Source: Paralithodes platypus (taxonomy: Eukaryota > Arthropoda > Malacostraca > Decapoda > Lithodidae). From it: a stretch of DNA of 64,000 bases. The notes beneath the pieces were generated by a model. That model did not search any database. It was given only the letters and a program-made list of their open reading frames with translations, and was not told the DNA's origin. Positions 1 to 12,578 of this stretch are shown here, one piece after another. A program made the translations under genes and the position numbers. The DNA is taken from the NCBI GenBank assembly GCA_032716605.1, contig CM064523.1, positions 38,447,726-38,511,725 of the forward strand, read 5' to 3'. Numbering within the stretch: the stretch's first letter is position 1; the number at the start of each line of letters is the position of its first letter.

Positions 1-285
1 CCTTCAATATTACAACATCGGGCAGGCATTACAACAATACTGCAACATCTGGCACACATTACTACCATATGCCCACATCTGGAAGATATCAATACCCTAG
101 TTCAGAATCTGGCAGGCATCACTGCCTTATTTCAACATCTTGAAGACACAACTACAACATTCCATCATCTGGCAGACATCACTACCAAATTCCAGCATCT
201 GGCAGACATTATTACTATATGAGAACATATGGCAGATATCACTACCACAATTCAGCATCTGACAGACATCACATCACTACCTACT
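1..285. repeat. Degenerate 30-bp tandem repeat (left edge cut by window)
   Basis: About nine diverged copies of a 30-bp unit around CATCTGGCAGACATCACTAC are visible by eye; successive CATCTGG-like words fall 30 bp apart. The unit length is a multiple of three, so short repetitive open frames appear, but stop codons break them. The array continues beyond the left window edge. Confidence 0.75.
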
Positions 286-458
286 GACGAAATCGTCGAT
301 CAACACGATCTCTGTCAAATATCATCGTGCCACGCCCACTCTCAAGTCTGTCTCAAGCTTACTCGGAGGTGGCTTTGGCTCAGAGGCGTCGGCTCGGTCT
401 TAAATAATTTCAAGTCTCGTTTTAGCATATCAATTTTTTAAAAGCTCGGCTCAAGTCT

Positions 459-497
459 GGCTTGAGACCGACTCAAGACTCAAGTCGGTCTCAAGCC
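459..497. repeat. Perfect 15-bp inverted repeat (hairpin)
   Basis: Bases 459-473 (GGCTTGAGACCGACT) are the exact reverse complement of 483-497, with a 9-bp loop. The surroundings (286-514) are rich in CTCAAG words and show no gene. Confidence 0.7.
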
Positions 498-518
498 TTG
501 TTCTAGAATTCGGGCCTA

Positions 519-698
519 AGGGTTTTCAACCATCGGCATTGTTGCGTGGAATACTTATGCAGTTCCCATACAAATTTGAGCCCTCTAGGTGTCATAGGAC
601 CGGAGTAATTAACCGTGATGCACCCTATGCGGCGCTGGGGTTTAGCATTGCATACACTGCCGACGCATAACGTGCATCACTGGTAGTCGAGGGGTTAA
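519..698. mobile_element. Partial TTAA MITE, family B (right part)
   Basis: The block from the word TTTTCAACCATCGGCA to a terminal GGGG-TTAA (TTAA at 695-698) matches the right parts of the family B copies at 13053-13497 and 49801-50231. Shared words include GCGTGG-ATAC, CAGTTCCCATA and GAGCCCTCTAGGTGTCATAG. The left half and its terminal repeat are missing. Confidence 0.6.
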
Positions 699-1689
699 CG
701 AGAGATTATTATTTGTTTTTTTTGGGGGGGGAGGAGGCGGGGGGGGGGGGGGACACTTTCTCCTTAATGTTTAGCCTTGCCTTTTTTCTTAGATTTTAGG
801 ATAATCGCTTCATTAGTTTGGCAATTTTAAGACCCTTTGCCCCACTTCTGTGTCTTTTAGGTGTCGAGCTTTCCCTGGCGAGTGATAGTGATCATGTGAT
901 TTAAAAGGAATTGGTTTAACATGTACATATTTTTCTCGAAGCTTGATGGCGGTATAAGGAGCAAACAGTCCCCCCCCCCCCCCCCCCCCCCCCGCTATTT
1001 TTGTTCAAGCTGCAATGTAATTAATTTGAACAACTTTTGAAAGGTGTGAATATTATTCGAATCTGCAAACAAAAGCAATACGGAATATATTACTAAACAA
1101 TATTGCGTAAATTACAATCCACTGAATGCACACACTCTATCAACAACGAAACTCAAACATACACTTATTGGAATAGCTGACACTAAAATTTTTGCTAAGA
1201 AATTATTGACTTTATAACGAAATAATCCTTGACAGCCTCACGAAACGAAAATATATACATATTTTTCTGTTACAATGTAGGAGACATAAGGCATAGCTGC
1301 CTATATTAAGTGTCTCCCTCAAAGTTTAAAGAGTGACAGCCACATTCAAGGAACATTATAGTCAAAATGTCTGAACGCGCAGAGGATGAAGCAGTTTAAG
1401 TCATAAGATGAGGGAAAGACAGATTAAGGGAGAAAGTTGTTGTTGTTGTTGTATTTCCCCAGACTGTCTGGCCGGGCCGATCCCGAGTCCGGTTGACCGA
1501 AGCCGTGCCAGATGCTCGGGTCCCCGAAGGGCCAGGGTGAGATGAGATCTGTTTCTGAGAGGGCAGCGGGGGAGGGGATCAGCACCCCAGGGGCTTGTAG
1601 CCCCGAGCCAATGCCCCCACCGCCCACAGCCCCCCTTGCAGTACCAGCCAATTGGGTGATCTCGCCAGCACACAGCTAAGATAGGCTAG
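699..1689. other. No gene seen; homopolymer G and C runs
   Basis: G-rich run at 724-752 and a C run at 970-993. A short block near 836-890 resembles the arm ends of the fold-back repeats at 47.8-49.7 kb (AGGTGTCGA followed by CCTGGCGAGTGATAG). Bases 1436-1680 hold a short GTT repeat and a GC-rich stretch. The open frames there have no recognisable domain. Confidence 0.5.
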
Positions 1690-3130
1690 AGGATGCCAAA
1701 CCTCACTCTGGATATGACCAGCCCTCACCCAAGGGAGAGAGTTCCAAAGCTTGTTTGTTGAGTAGAAGAAAGGCTGAGAAAATCGGTCAATCTTGGGTTA
1801 GAGAATAGGACAGAATAAGGGTGGGAATGTGTTGAAAGTCAGGTGCCCCCCACTCTCCGTAACGGAGGGGGTATACATGGAGAGAGCTTTGAAAAACATT
1901 GATTATTGTAACAGCTGTAGAAGAAGTGAGAGAGATGGAACAGTGCGGCACATAGAGAGATTATAGTAAATTATTGAGAGGTGAGTTGATACAAAATGCG
2001 TTTGACTCTACTTGTTCAATAAGTGCGGTATGGGTTGAACATCTCCACACATGCAAACAATACTCGATACATAGGCACACTATGCCTCTATACACAGCAA
2101 GAAGTTGTGTAGGGTTGAAGAACCCACAGAGACAGTTGAGCACACCTAAGTTCTGGGAAGCTGTTTTAAGAGTGGTAATATGATATTTCCAAGAAAGGCA
2201 AGAAGAAAAAGAAACACCAAGAATACTGAGAGAAGATGAAGGGTTGATTTGAGTAATGTTGAAGAATAAGGGACACTCATGTGGAAGATGTTGACGGGTA
2301 GATAGATGGAGATAATTGAGTTTTTAAAGCATTGAGAGTAACACGATTTGCTCTACCCAAAATGAAAATAGTTGATAGATCAGAAGATAGCTGTGTTATG
2401 GCCTCATCCAACGAGATTATGAGTGATTGCCTGTTGGTCGTTGTAGAAATCAAGTTGAATAGTGTAAGGTATAGTAATCAGCATATGAGTGGATAGGACT
2501 GGAGGTACAGTTGAGCAGATCAATGATGAATATTACAAAGATAACTGGAGAAAGGAAAGATCCTTGAGGAACGCCGGAGATAAAATGATGTGGAAGTGAG
2601 CTGTTATGGAATGACCAGAAAGGAAACTAGAGGCGAATACACAGATGGAGGGATAGAAACCTAAGGATGTTTGTAGATTAGATCGAATGGCCATACTAGA
2701 GATATTGTACAGGTAAAGCAAAATAATGGTCCCAGTATGGATCCTTGAGGGACGCGATGTGACATATACGTTAAAGTTCTGATTAGTATTTATTTTAGTG
2801 AGCATATTCTTATTTATTTTTGAAGTTTGATCCAAACCAAAGATATTCAACACCTTTAACTCCGTAATGATGTAATGTAGGTCAAAGTATTTCAAGGTCT
2901 ACTACAGCGAAGGTTTTCGATAAATCTAAAAATGTGTTGAGAAATGTATTTTTGTAAAAATATATTTATATATCGTTTGTAAAAGATGTTAATCCTAAGT
3001 CTGTTGATCGCCCCCTTCTGAATCCATACTGGACAGTGAATATCATAGTTTACAAAATTGTATAACTTATTATATATAATTTTCATTTCATATCCCATCA
3101 TTGCCTGGTGAAGTATCAATCATCTGTTTG
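1690..3130 (-). pseudogene. Decayed Jockey-like LINE, RT and C-terminal remnants
   Basis: On the minus strand the order is that of a non-LTR retrotransposon. First come words resembling the RT fingers region (3120-2890, ending in a broken version of the catalytic LDLSKAF-type motif). Then come two degenerate copies of the GVPQGS-LSP block (near 2750-2690 and 2580-2540), and then the C-terminal LWNSLP motif near 1760-1740. Many frameshifts and stops are present. The LWNSLP-containing region matches the 3' part of the Jockey-like LINE at 28.8-32.2 kb. The family assignment is by motif and by this internal similarity; the exact borders are uncertain. Confidence 0.6.
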
Positions 3131-3600
3131 CTTACATAGACTATAAGTAACTTTATAGAATAGTTCTGACAACTACGAAAATATTATTGTGCCCTGGTGC
3201 TTTCAATGACATTATCATAAAATGGCAGAAGGAACTTAAGTTTCAAAACTTTAGCCAAAAGTATAAATCTATAATTCAAGGACATTCGCATCATTTAGTA
3301 TATTTTAAGAGGATGAATTTTGTCATGACTCCTTTCTCCCTCATGTTTAGCCACATTGGTTATGACATTTTAAGACATTTACTCCATTATTTTAATGATC
3401 TTACATATTTCGCCTTGTTGATTTTTGTCTGACGAGCGATAGTGAGCCTGTAATTGTGTAAGAATTGGCCTTCGGCCGGGATCTTTTTTTACCGAAAAAA
3501 CAAAAATACACATTTATCTGAAAGGGAGGTGTTTGCATAAGTTTCCTAGAGGTCTAGTCAGCACACTAAATATATATGTACAATATTAATAAGATGAAAA
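3131..3600. other. No gene seen
   Basis: AT-rich sequence. A short stretch near 3360-3450 recalls the arm-end words of the fold-back family of 47.8-49.7 kb (GACGAGCGATAGTGAGCC). Confidence 0.4.
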
Positions 3601-3870
3601 TGAATAATGATATAGGCTAACCCCCCTTAATGAATAATGATATAGGCTAACCCCCCTTAATGAATAATGATATAGGCTAACCCCCCTTAATGAATAATGA
3701 TATAGGCTAACCCCCCTTAATGAATAATGATATAGGCTAACCCCCCTTAATGAATAATGATATAGGCTAACCCCCCTTAATGAATAATGATATAGGCTAA
3801 CCCCCCTTAATGAATAATGATATAGGCTAACCTCCCTTAATGAATAATGATATAGGCTAACCCCCCTTAA
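3601..3870. repeat. 30-bp minisatellite, nine near-identical units
   Basis: Nine back-to-back copies of a 30-bp unit starting TGAATAATGATATAGG and ending CCCCCCTTAA. Only the eighth copy has a change (one C to T in the C-run). The unit length is a multiple of three, so the minus strand reads as a 10-residue repeat (LRGVSLYHYS). I treat this as a by-product rather than a protein. The near identity implies recent expansion. Confidence 0.95.
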
Positions 3871-5009
3871 TATACAAACACTATTTAATATAACTACCAA
3901 TATTAACTGCCTTTTCCTTGCCAATGTTTTTGCCAATGTTGTTGTTTCAAATTTGTTCTCTCCCCTCACAGGTTATTCGTTCTCAACAATATCCGCTTCT
4001 GTTATTTTCTACTGACCCCTTGTAGTTCCCTGTTCCATTTGTTCTGGTTGTTGTTTAGGTAGAGGCTGATATACTGTATATGCCGATTCTATATATCTGT
4101 GTATTTATCTTATGTGTATTGCTGTTCTTTAATTTAATACATTAGCTATTATTGAATGCATGTATAATGTATATAATTAAACACATATTTAAGTAACAAG
4201 GTATATGGCTAAGACTGTTTCATATTAGATAACAACAAATTATATACATATTGCAAATCACTGTTAACCCAGGCCTTAAAAAGCATGTGTGCACACGTTA
4301 TGCACATTCACACTGACGTCCCTGATAAGCTATCAATCAACTAAATGAGGATCACCCCTTTCGCCAACTAAATTGCATTATTAAGAAATGTCTAGACATT
4401 TAGGTGTCGATTTGTTTCCTGGCGCGTGATTGCAAGCCTGTAGTTTACTTGTCTAGGGAACACACTATCCCCCTCCCTCCCTGAAGGCCCATCAACATAG
4501 CAACAGCATATGTTCCACCACACGAACATTTCGTTTGTTGCTCCCTGATGGCCATATGTTACTCACATTTCCCGATATACAATAGAGATAAACACACTAT
4601 ACACGGACAACTACAAACGCAACCAATTATCTCTTGAGTAATAGCACATACATACATACATACAGTACATACATATAAAGACATAGATTGGAATAACACA
4701 TCACTAAATTACAAAACACACACTGATAAACTAGATATTCAAAATTCACCGTCTTATACATTTCGAAGTGGTTTGTGTGCTAGGAGAAAGAGTAAATGCG
4801 TCAACTGCCTGCACTGAGGGAAAATATACAATGAACCAATACATACGGTCTGTTAACACGGGGTGCACATGGATAACGAAGGAGGAAGATGTGTACACTA
4901 TCGATATCAGAAGATACAAATAATCATGATGGACACATTAGGTGTGAAATATATACAATTATTGAAATACATAGAAATATACCGGTATCTATATATATAT
5001 ATATATATA
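3871..5009. other. No gene seen
   Basis: AT-rich spacer with short CATA repeats near 4648-4670 and a TA run at 4991-5009 that serves as the target of the MITE at 5010. Confidence 0.5.
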
Positions 5010-5275
5010 CAGAGTGGCCGCAAAACATTTCCTCATAGGGAATTCCTGTGTATTTGCAAGAGAGAGCTGAAGAATCTATTTTAATTATTTCATTTCAACA
5101 CCAAAAACCTCCCAAATAAATTCATGAAAGCAAACATGTGATCCGCCAGGATTCGAACCTGGACAACCACAAACAGATACAGATCAAACTATAAGAATGC
5201 AGATCAAATATATAGGAATACCCTATGGTCAATACACAGGAATTCCCTAAGGGAAAATGTTTAGCAACCGCTCTG
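5010..5275. mobile_element. TA-flanked MITE (Tc1/mariner type)
   Basis: Terminal inverted repeats of about 45 bp. The left end begins CAGAGTGGCCGCAAAACATT and the right end, read on the minus strand, begins CAGAGCGGTTGCTAAACATT; both continue to GGGAATTCCTGTGTA. TA dinucleotides flank both ends (5008-5009 and 5276-5277), as expected for Tc1/mariner-type transposition. No transposase is present, so it is non-autonomous. It carries a tRNA-like segment. Confidence 0.75.
5139..5206 (-). other. tRNA-like sequence inside the MITE
   Basis: On the minus strand a perfect 5-bp T stem with a TTCGAAT loop (5146-5162) contains a canonical B-box GGTTCGAATCC. The 7-nt flank CGGATCA can pair with TGATCTG at the other end, allowing one G-U pair, which gives a 68-nt tRNA-sized fold. 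The D and anticodon arms are not convincing and the A-box is degenerate. It is probably a tRNA pseudogene or a SINE head captured by the MITE. Confidence 0.35.
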
Positions 5276-5356
5276 TATAACCAGTATATATATAATATAA
5301 GGACATTCAGGAAAAGAGGGCTATTGCACAAGATAAAAGTGGAGAGTTGAAAGAGT

Positions 5357-5453
5357 AAATTGGCAAGATATTCTGGAAAAAAGCGGCAGGAAAGAAAAAG
5401 GCATACAACCTTTTTCTTTCTTTCTGCCTTTTTCCAGAATAGCTTGCTAAATT
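5357..5453. repeat. Imperfect 45-bp inverted repeat
   Basis: Arms 5357-5401 and 5409-5453 are near-complementary (TTCTGGAAAAA on the left, TTTTTCCAGAA on the right, with AAAGAAAAAGG against CCTTTTTCTTT at the loop). The 7-bp loop is CATACAA. No target duplication was identified. Confidence 0.7.
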
Positions 5454-5642
5454 AATGCCTAGGTTATGAAGACAAAGGATTCAATTGTGGTCTGCTGGCT
5501 TGTAACATACTCTTACTGTGACACTAGCACCATAAATTATGTGTGTGTAAGAGCAATTGTGCAAAATAAACATTAATTAGTTCATTGGAATCTGTGTGTG
5601 TTTATGGTCTAACGTAGTATTGGGTTTGCTACGAGGGAAGAA

Positions 5643-5945
5643 CAAATTATATATATCTCACCGGGGTAGCCTAGGGAACGACTACTACCACTACTACAGT
5701 ATCACAACGAATACAATATAGAAAACCTCAGAGCTGTGTTTGTAAATTATATATCTCACCGGGGTAGCCTAGGGAACGACTACTACCACTACTACAGTAT
5801 CACAACGAATACAATATAGAGAACCTCAGAGCTGTGTTTGTAAATTATATATATCTCACCGGGGTAGCCTAGGGAACGACTACTACCACTACTACAGTAT
5901 CACAACGAATACAATATAGAGAACCTCAGAGCTGTGTTTGTAAAT
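5643..5945. repeat. Three tandem copies of a 99-bp unit
   Basis: The unit contains CACCGGGGTAGCCTAGGGAA and AGAGAACCTCAGAGCTGTGT and recurs at 5643, 5742 and 5841 with almost no differences, followed by the first few bases of a fourth. Confidence 0.92.
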
Positions 5946-6065
5946 TAATAACTTTATTTTATTCCCCCCTTAGATTCATCAAGGATTATTGCGTATATAT
6001 AGTACTAAGACTTTACTCTCTTTTTCCAGATATACGACAGATCACTTATAGATGGGTTATGTTAC

Positions 6066-6190
6066 TAACCTATCTGTCCCCTAATAACATCCTAATCCTG
6101 CCACGGACATTATTTCCAGGGCAGTAGTTCCCTTTCCAATTTTTCCTTACCCACTCTAAACCACTGTTTGGACACTTTAGGTCAATATAG
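6066..6190 (-). other. Conserved coding-like block, copy 1 (KCPNS block)
   Basis: Minus-strand translation contains LKCPNSGLEWVRKNWKGNYC followed by PG-NVRGRIR and GDR. A close relative lies on the plus strand at 55597-55717. The two copies align over about 115 bp without gaps, with substitutions at both silent and replacement positions. Upstream sequences differ between the copies. I do not recognise the family. It could be part of a terminal exon of a repeated gene or an undescribed transposon ORF. The frame ends at a stop right after GDR in this copy. Confidence 0.5.
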
Positions 6191-6540
6191 ACAAAACATT
6201 CTGCTGTTGTGACTGGGGTAGGATGAGTAGTAAATGGGAGAATGAATATATATGAAATGAGCACACCAATAAGCAGAACACCAGTACAAATGAGCACACC
6301 AATAAGCAGAACACCAGTACAAATTGATGAGAAGTGTGATGTAAACAATGAATTGTATCAGGCAACATGTGTGTATGACGCCGATATAATATGAATGATG
6401 GAAATTTCGACCATAACTATTGTGTTGTTAAATTTAATTAATTTTGCAGATGATAGAATATGCATTAAGATATAACTGATATAGTAAATAAGTAAAGAAA
6501 CACCTCAGCATAGTTGCCTAATACTACACATCTTCTGAAC

Positions 6541-9500
6541 AACAACACACAAACACCCCAATACACAAACTCTCCCAACACACACACACTCACTAAACAA
6601 CTCCTCCAACACAGATACTCCCCACACACAAACTAACTACATAACTACCCCAACACACAAACTCTCCCAACACACACACACTCACTAAACAACCTCACCC
6701 AACACACAAACTCTCCCACACACACTCACACAACACAACCCCCAACACACACAAACTAACGCCCCCAAACAACTCACACACACCAACACTCAACACACAA
6801 ACTCCCCAACACAACTCCCACAAACACACACAATACACAAACTCTCCAACACACAAACTCCCAACACAACTCCCCAAACAAACTCCCACCACAAACTCCC
6901 CAAACACTCAAACTCCCCAACACACAACTCCCAACACACAACCTCCCCAATACACAAACTCTCCCAATACACAAACGCTCCCAACACGCAAACTCACTAC
7001 ACAACTCCCCCAACACACACACTCCCAACACACAAACACCCCAATACACAAACTCTCCCAACACAAAAACTCTCCCAACACACAAACTCTACCAACACAC
7101 AAACTCTCCCAACACACAAACACACCCACACACAAACTCCCCAACACACAACTCTCCCAACACACAAACTCTCCAAACACAAACTCCCAACACACAAACT
7201 CTCACAACACACAAAAATCCCAACACCCACACAAACTCTCCCAACACACAAACTCCAACACACCTCCAACACAAACTCTCCCAACACACACAAACTCCCA
7301 ACACACAAACTCCCAACACACAAACCACCAAACACAAACTCTCCCAACACACAAACTCTCCCAACACACAAAACTCTCCCAACACACAAACAACACAAAC
7401 ACACAAACTCTCCAACACACAAACTCTCCCAACACACAAAACTCCCAACACACAAACTCTCCCAACACACAAACCACTTCAACACACAAACTCTCCCAAA
7501 CACAAACTCTCCCAACACACAAAAGCTCCCAAAACCACACAAACTCCCCAACACACAAACCCAACACCCAAACTCTCCCAACACACCCAAACTCTCCCAA
7601 CACACAAACTCCCCCAACACACACACTCCCAACACACAAACACCCCAATACACAAACTCTCCCAACACACAAAACTCCCAACACACAAACTCCCAACACC
7701 CAAACTCTCCCCAACACACTCTCCCAACACACAAACTCTCCCAAAACACACAACTCTCCCAACACACAAACTCCCAACACACAAACTCTCCCAACACACA
7801 AAACCAACACACAAACTCTCCCAACACACAAACTCTCCAACACTCCCAACAAACTCTCCCAACACCACAAACTCTCCCAACACACACAAACTCTCCCAAA
7901 CACACAAATCCAACACACATACTCCCCAACACACAAACTCCCCAACACACATACTCCCCAACACACAAACTCCCCAATACACAAACTGTCCCAACACACA
8001 AACTCCCCAACACACACACTTCCAACACACAAACTCCCCAATACACAAACTGTTCCAACACACAAACTCTCCCAACACACACTCCCCAACACAAACACAA
8101 ACACACAAACTCCCAACACCAACACACACACTCCCAACACACAAACACCCCAATACACAAACTCTCCCAACACACAAACTCTCCCAAACACAAACTCTCC
8201 CAACACACACAAACTCTCCCAACACACAACTCCCAAACACACAACTCGCCAACACACAAACTCTACCAACACACAAACTCCCCAACACACACACTTCCAA
8301 CACACAAACTCCCCAATACACAAACTGTTCCAACACACAAACTCTCCCAACACACAAACTCTCCCAACACACAAACTCTCCCAACACACAAACTCTTCCT
8401 ACACACAAACTCTTCCAACACACAAACTCTCCCAACACACAAACTCTCCCAACACACAAACTCTCCCAACACACAAACTCTCCCAACACACAAACTCTCC
8501 CAACAAACAAACTATCCCAACACACAAACTCTCCCAACACACAAACTCTCCCAACACACAAACTTTCTTAACACACAAACTCTCCCAACACCCAAACTCT
8601 CCCAACACCCAAACTCTCCCAACACACAAACTCTCCCAACACCCAAACTCTCCCAACACACAAACTCACCCAACAAACAAACTCTTCCAACACACAAACT
8701 CTCCCAACACACAAACTCTCCCAACACACAAACTCTCTTAACACACAAACTCTTCCAACACACAAACTCTCCCAACACCCAAACTCTCCCAACACCCAAA
8801 CTCTCCCAACACACAAACTGTCCTAACACACAAACTATCCCAACACACAAACTCTCCCAACACACAAACTGTGCCAACACACAAACTATCCCAACACACA
8901 AACTATCCCAACACACAAACTGTCCCAACACACAAACTATCCCAACACACAAACTCTCCCAACACACAAACTGTCCCAACACACAAACTATCCCAACACA
9001 CAAACTCTCCCAACACACACACTTCCAACACACAAACTCTCCCAACACACAAACTCTCCCAACACACAAACTATCCCAACACACAAACTCTCCCAACACA
9101 CAAACTCTCCCAACACACAAACTCTTCCAACACACAAACTCTTCCAACACACAAACTCTCCCAACACACAAACTCTCCCAACACACAAACTCTCCCAACA
9201 CCCAAACTCTCCCAACACACAAACTCTCCCAACAAACAAACTATCCCAACACACAAACTCTCCCAACACACAAACTCTCCCAACACACAAACTTTCTTAA
9301 CACACAAACTCTCCCAACACCCAAACTCTCCCAACACCCAAACTCTCCCAACACCCAAACTCTCCCAACACCCAAACTCTCCCAACACACAAACTCATCC
9401 AACAAACAAACTCTTCCAACACACAAACTCTCCCAACACACAAACTCTCCCAACACACAAACTCTCTTAACACACAAACTCTTCCAACACACAAACTCTC

Positions 9501-11845
9501 CCAACACCCAAACTCTCCCAACACCCAAACTCTCCCAACACCCAAACTCTCCCAACACCCAAACTCTCCCAACAAACAAACTCTCCCAACAAACAAACTC
9601 TTCCAACACACAAACTCTCCCAACACACAAACTCTCCCAACACACAAACTCTCTTAACACACAAACTCTCCCAACACCCAAACTCTCCCAACACCCAAAC
9701 TCTCCCAACACCCAAACTCACCCAACAAACAAACTCTTCCAACACCCAAACTCTCCCAACACACAAACTCACCCAACAAACAAACTCTCCCAACACACAA
9801 ACTCTCCCAACACACAAACTCTCTTAACACCCAAACTCTCCCAACACCCAAACTCTCCCAACACCCAAACTCTCCCAACACCCAAACTCTCCCAACACCC
9901 AAACTCTCCCAACACCCAAACTCTCCCAACACCCAAACTCTACCAACACCCAAACTCTCCCAACACCCAAACTCTCCCAACACACAAACTCACCCAACAA
10001 ACAAACTCTTCCAACACACAAACTCACCCAACAAACAAACTCTCCCACTCCCAACACAAACTCTCCCAACACCCAACTCTCCCAACACACAAACTCACCC
10101 AACAAACAAACTCTCCCAACACACAAACTCTCCCAACACACAAACTCTCTTAACACCCAAACTCTCCCAACACCCAAACTCTCCCAACACCCAAACTCTC
10201 CCAACACCCAAACTCTCCCAACACCCAAACTCTCCCAACACCCAAACTCTCCCAACACCCAAACTCTACCAACACCCAAACTCTCCCAACACACAAACTC
10301 ACCCAACAAACAAACTCTTCCAACACACAAACTCACCCAACAAACAAACTCTCCCAACACACAAACTCTCCCAACACCCAAACTCTCCCAACACACAAAC
10401 TCACCCAACAAACAAACTCTCGCAACACACAAACTCTCCCAACACACAAATTCTCCCAACACACAAACTCTCCCAACACACAAATTCTTCCAACACACAA
10501 ACTCACCCAACACACAAACTCTCCCAACACACACACTCTCTTAACACCCAAACTCTCCCAACACACAAACTCACCCAACAAACAAACTCTTCCAACACAC
10601 AAACTCTCCCAACACCCACACATCTCCCAACACCCAAACTCTCCCAACACCCAAACTCTCCCAACACACAAACTCACCCAACAAACAAACTCTTCCAACA
10701 CCCAAACTCTTCCAACACACAAACTCTCCCAATACACAAGCTCTCCCAACACACAAACTCTTCCAACACACAAACTCTCCCAACACACAAACTCTTCCAA
10801 CACACAAACTCTCCCAACACCCAAACTCTCCCAACACACAAACTCTCCCAACACCAAACTCTCCCAACACACAAACTCACCCAACAAACAAACTCTTCCA
10901 ACACACAAACTCTCCCAACACACAAACTCTCCCAACACACAAACTCTCCCAACACACAAACTCTTCCAACACACAAACTCTCCCAATACCCAAACTCTCC
11001 CAACACACAAACTCTCCCAACACACAAACTCTCCCAACACACAAACTCTCCCAACACACAAACTCTCCCAACACACAAACTCTTCCAACACACAAACTCT
11101 TCCAACACAAAAAACTCTCCCAACACACAAACTCTCCCAACACACAAACTCTCCCAACACACAAACTCTCCCAACACACAAACTCTTCCAACACACAAAC
11201 TCTCCCAACACACAAACTCTCCCAACACACAAACTCTTCCAACACACAAACTCTCCCAACACATAAACTCTTCCAACACACAAACTCTCCCAACACACAA
11301 ACTCTTCCAACACACAAACTCTCCCAACACACAAACTCTCCCAACACACAAACTCTCCCAACACACAAACTCTTCCTACACACAAACTCTCCCAACACAC
11401 AAACTGTCCCAACACACAAACTCTCCCAACACACAAACTCTTCCAACACACAAACTCTCCCAACACACAAACTCTCCCAACAAACAAACTTTCCCAACAC
11501 ACAAACTCACCCAACACACAAACTCTCCCAACACATAAACTGTCCCAACACACAAACTCTTCCAACACACAAACTCTCCCAACACACAAACTCTTCCAAC
11601 ACACAAACTCTCCCAACACACAAACTCTCCCAACACACAAACTCTTCCAACACACAAACTCTCCCAACACACAAACTCTTCCAACACACAAACTCTCCCA
11701 ACACACTAACTCTTCCAACACACAAACTCACCCAACACACAAAGTCTACCAACACCCAAACTCACCCAACACACAAACTCACCCAACACACAAACTCTCC
11801 CAACACACAAACTCTCCCAACACACAAACTCTCCCAACACACACT
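6541..11845. repeat. 5.3-kb satellite array of a 17-bp unit
   Basis: Roughly 300 copies of ACACAAACTCTCCCAAC. The proximal part (6541-8350) is full of short deletions and 1-2 bp slips; the distal part is regular. Variants (ACACCC, ACAAAC, CTCTTCC, CTCTCTT, CTGTCCC) recur in the same order in several places between 8.5 and 10.9 kb, which suggests higher-order units of a few hundred bp. The plus strand is almost free of G. Since 17 is not a multiple of three and the unit has no stop in any frame, long frames appear on both strands, for example a 17-residue repeat CVGRVCVLGEFVCWESL on the minus strand. None should be annotated as a gene. Confidence 0.96.
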
Positions 11846-12348
11846 CACACCTACAATACCGGAATGTCTTTCTGGAAAACCCAACACACCAAAATCCAAA
11901 CGGGAAAATCCAGCGGAAGAATTGGAAGGGAAGGACATGTGGCGACTGTAACACGGCGTACAAACATTCTCCCGGGAACTTTCTCCTATACATTGGCCAA
12001 AGCTTTTAACCAATTACTTTGTTTGAGATGATATATTGTGATTGTATTTTCAATTGACATCAGCAGTCTATGGACGTTGCTTACAGTATATCGTCTATAG
12101 TAAAGTGACATAAAACTAAAGTGTAATAATACCAAACTTGATTTCATGATAGCCAGTTGAATATTGACATATTACTCTGAATAGGTTTACGGAAATCAAG
12201 ATAATATGTATGCAAACATGAAGTATTATTACAAGCTGGTAAAACAAATGGGAAATATATAAAACAAAAATTCAAATTGTGAACATTGATACAATGGAGC
12301 AGACTGATGGTACCGGTATCTGTTTAAAAAAAATCAATATATATACAG

Positions 12349-12386
<38 letters not shown>

Positions 12387-12578
12387 ACAAATACATAACT
12401 AAATAGATAGATAAATACATACAAAACATAAATATATATAGACAAGAAATATTTGGTATGTAAGCAGAAAAGTGCGTTTGAACCAAAAAAGCGAAACCAT
12501 TAATACATTTGTTGTATTTAGAGAATAGATATAAGGAACGGGAGAACACGGAGAACAAAATATTGATTTGATATGGCA
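11846..12578. other. No gene seen; TA microsatellite
   Basis: Single-copy-looking AT-rich sequence after the satellite ends, with a TA run at about 12343-12375. Confidence 0.5.

Noticed and set aside
1401..1673. 90-residue frame in a GC-rich stretch
   Set aside because: Overlaps a GTT repeat and a second frame; no domain, no similarity elsewhere in the window.
3601..3870. Regular direct repeats that could be mistaken for a CRISPR array
   Set aside because: There are no unique spacers; units are contiguous and the surrounding genome is eukaryotic.
6695..11993. Many long cysteine-rich reading frames (up to about 460 codons) on the minus strand and a Thr/Pro/His-rich one on the plus strand
   Set aside because: They are translations of the 17-bp satellite, which lacks stops in every frame. 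Frames overlap each other completely and have no domain.
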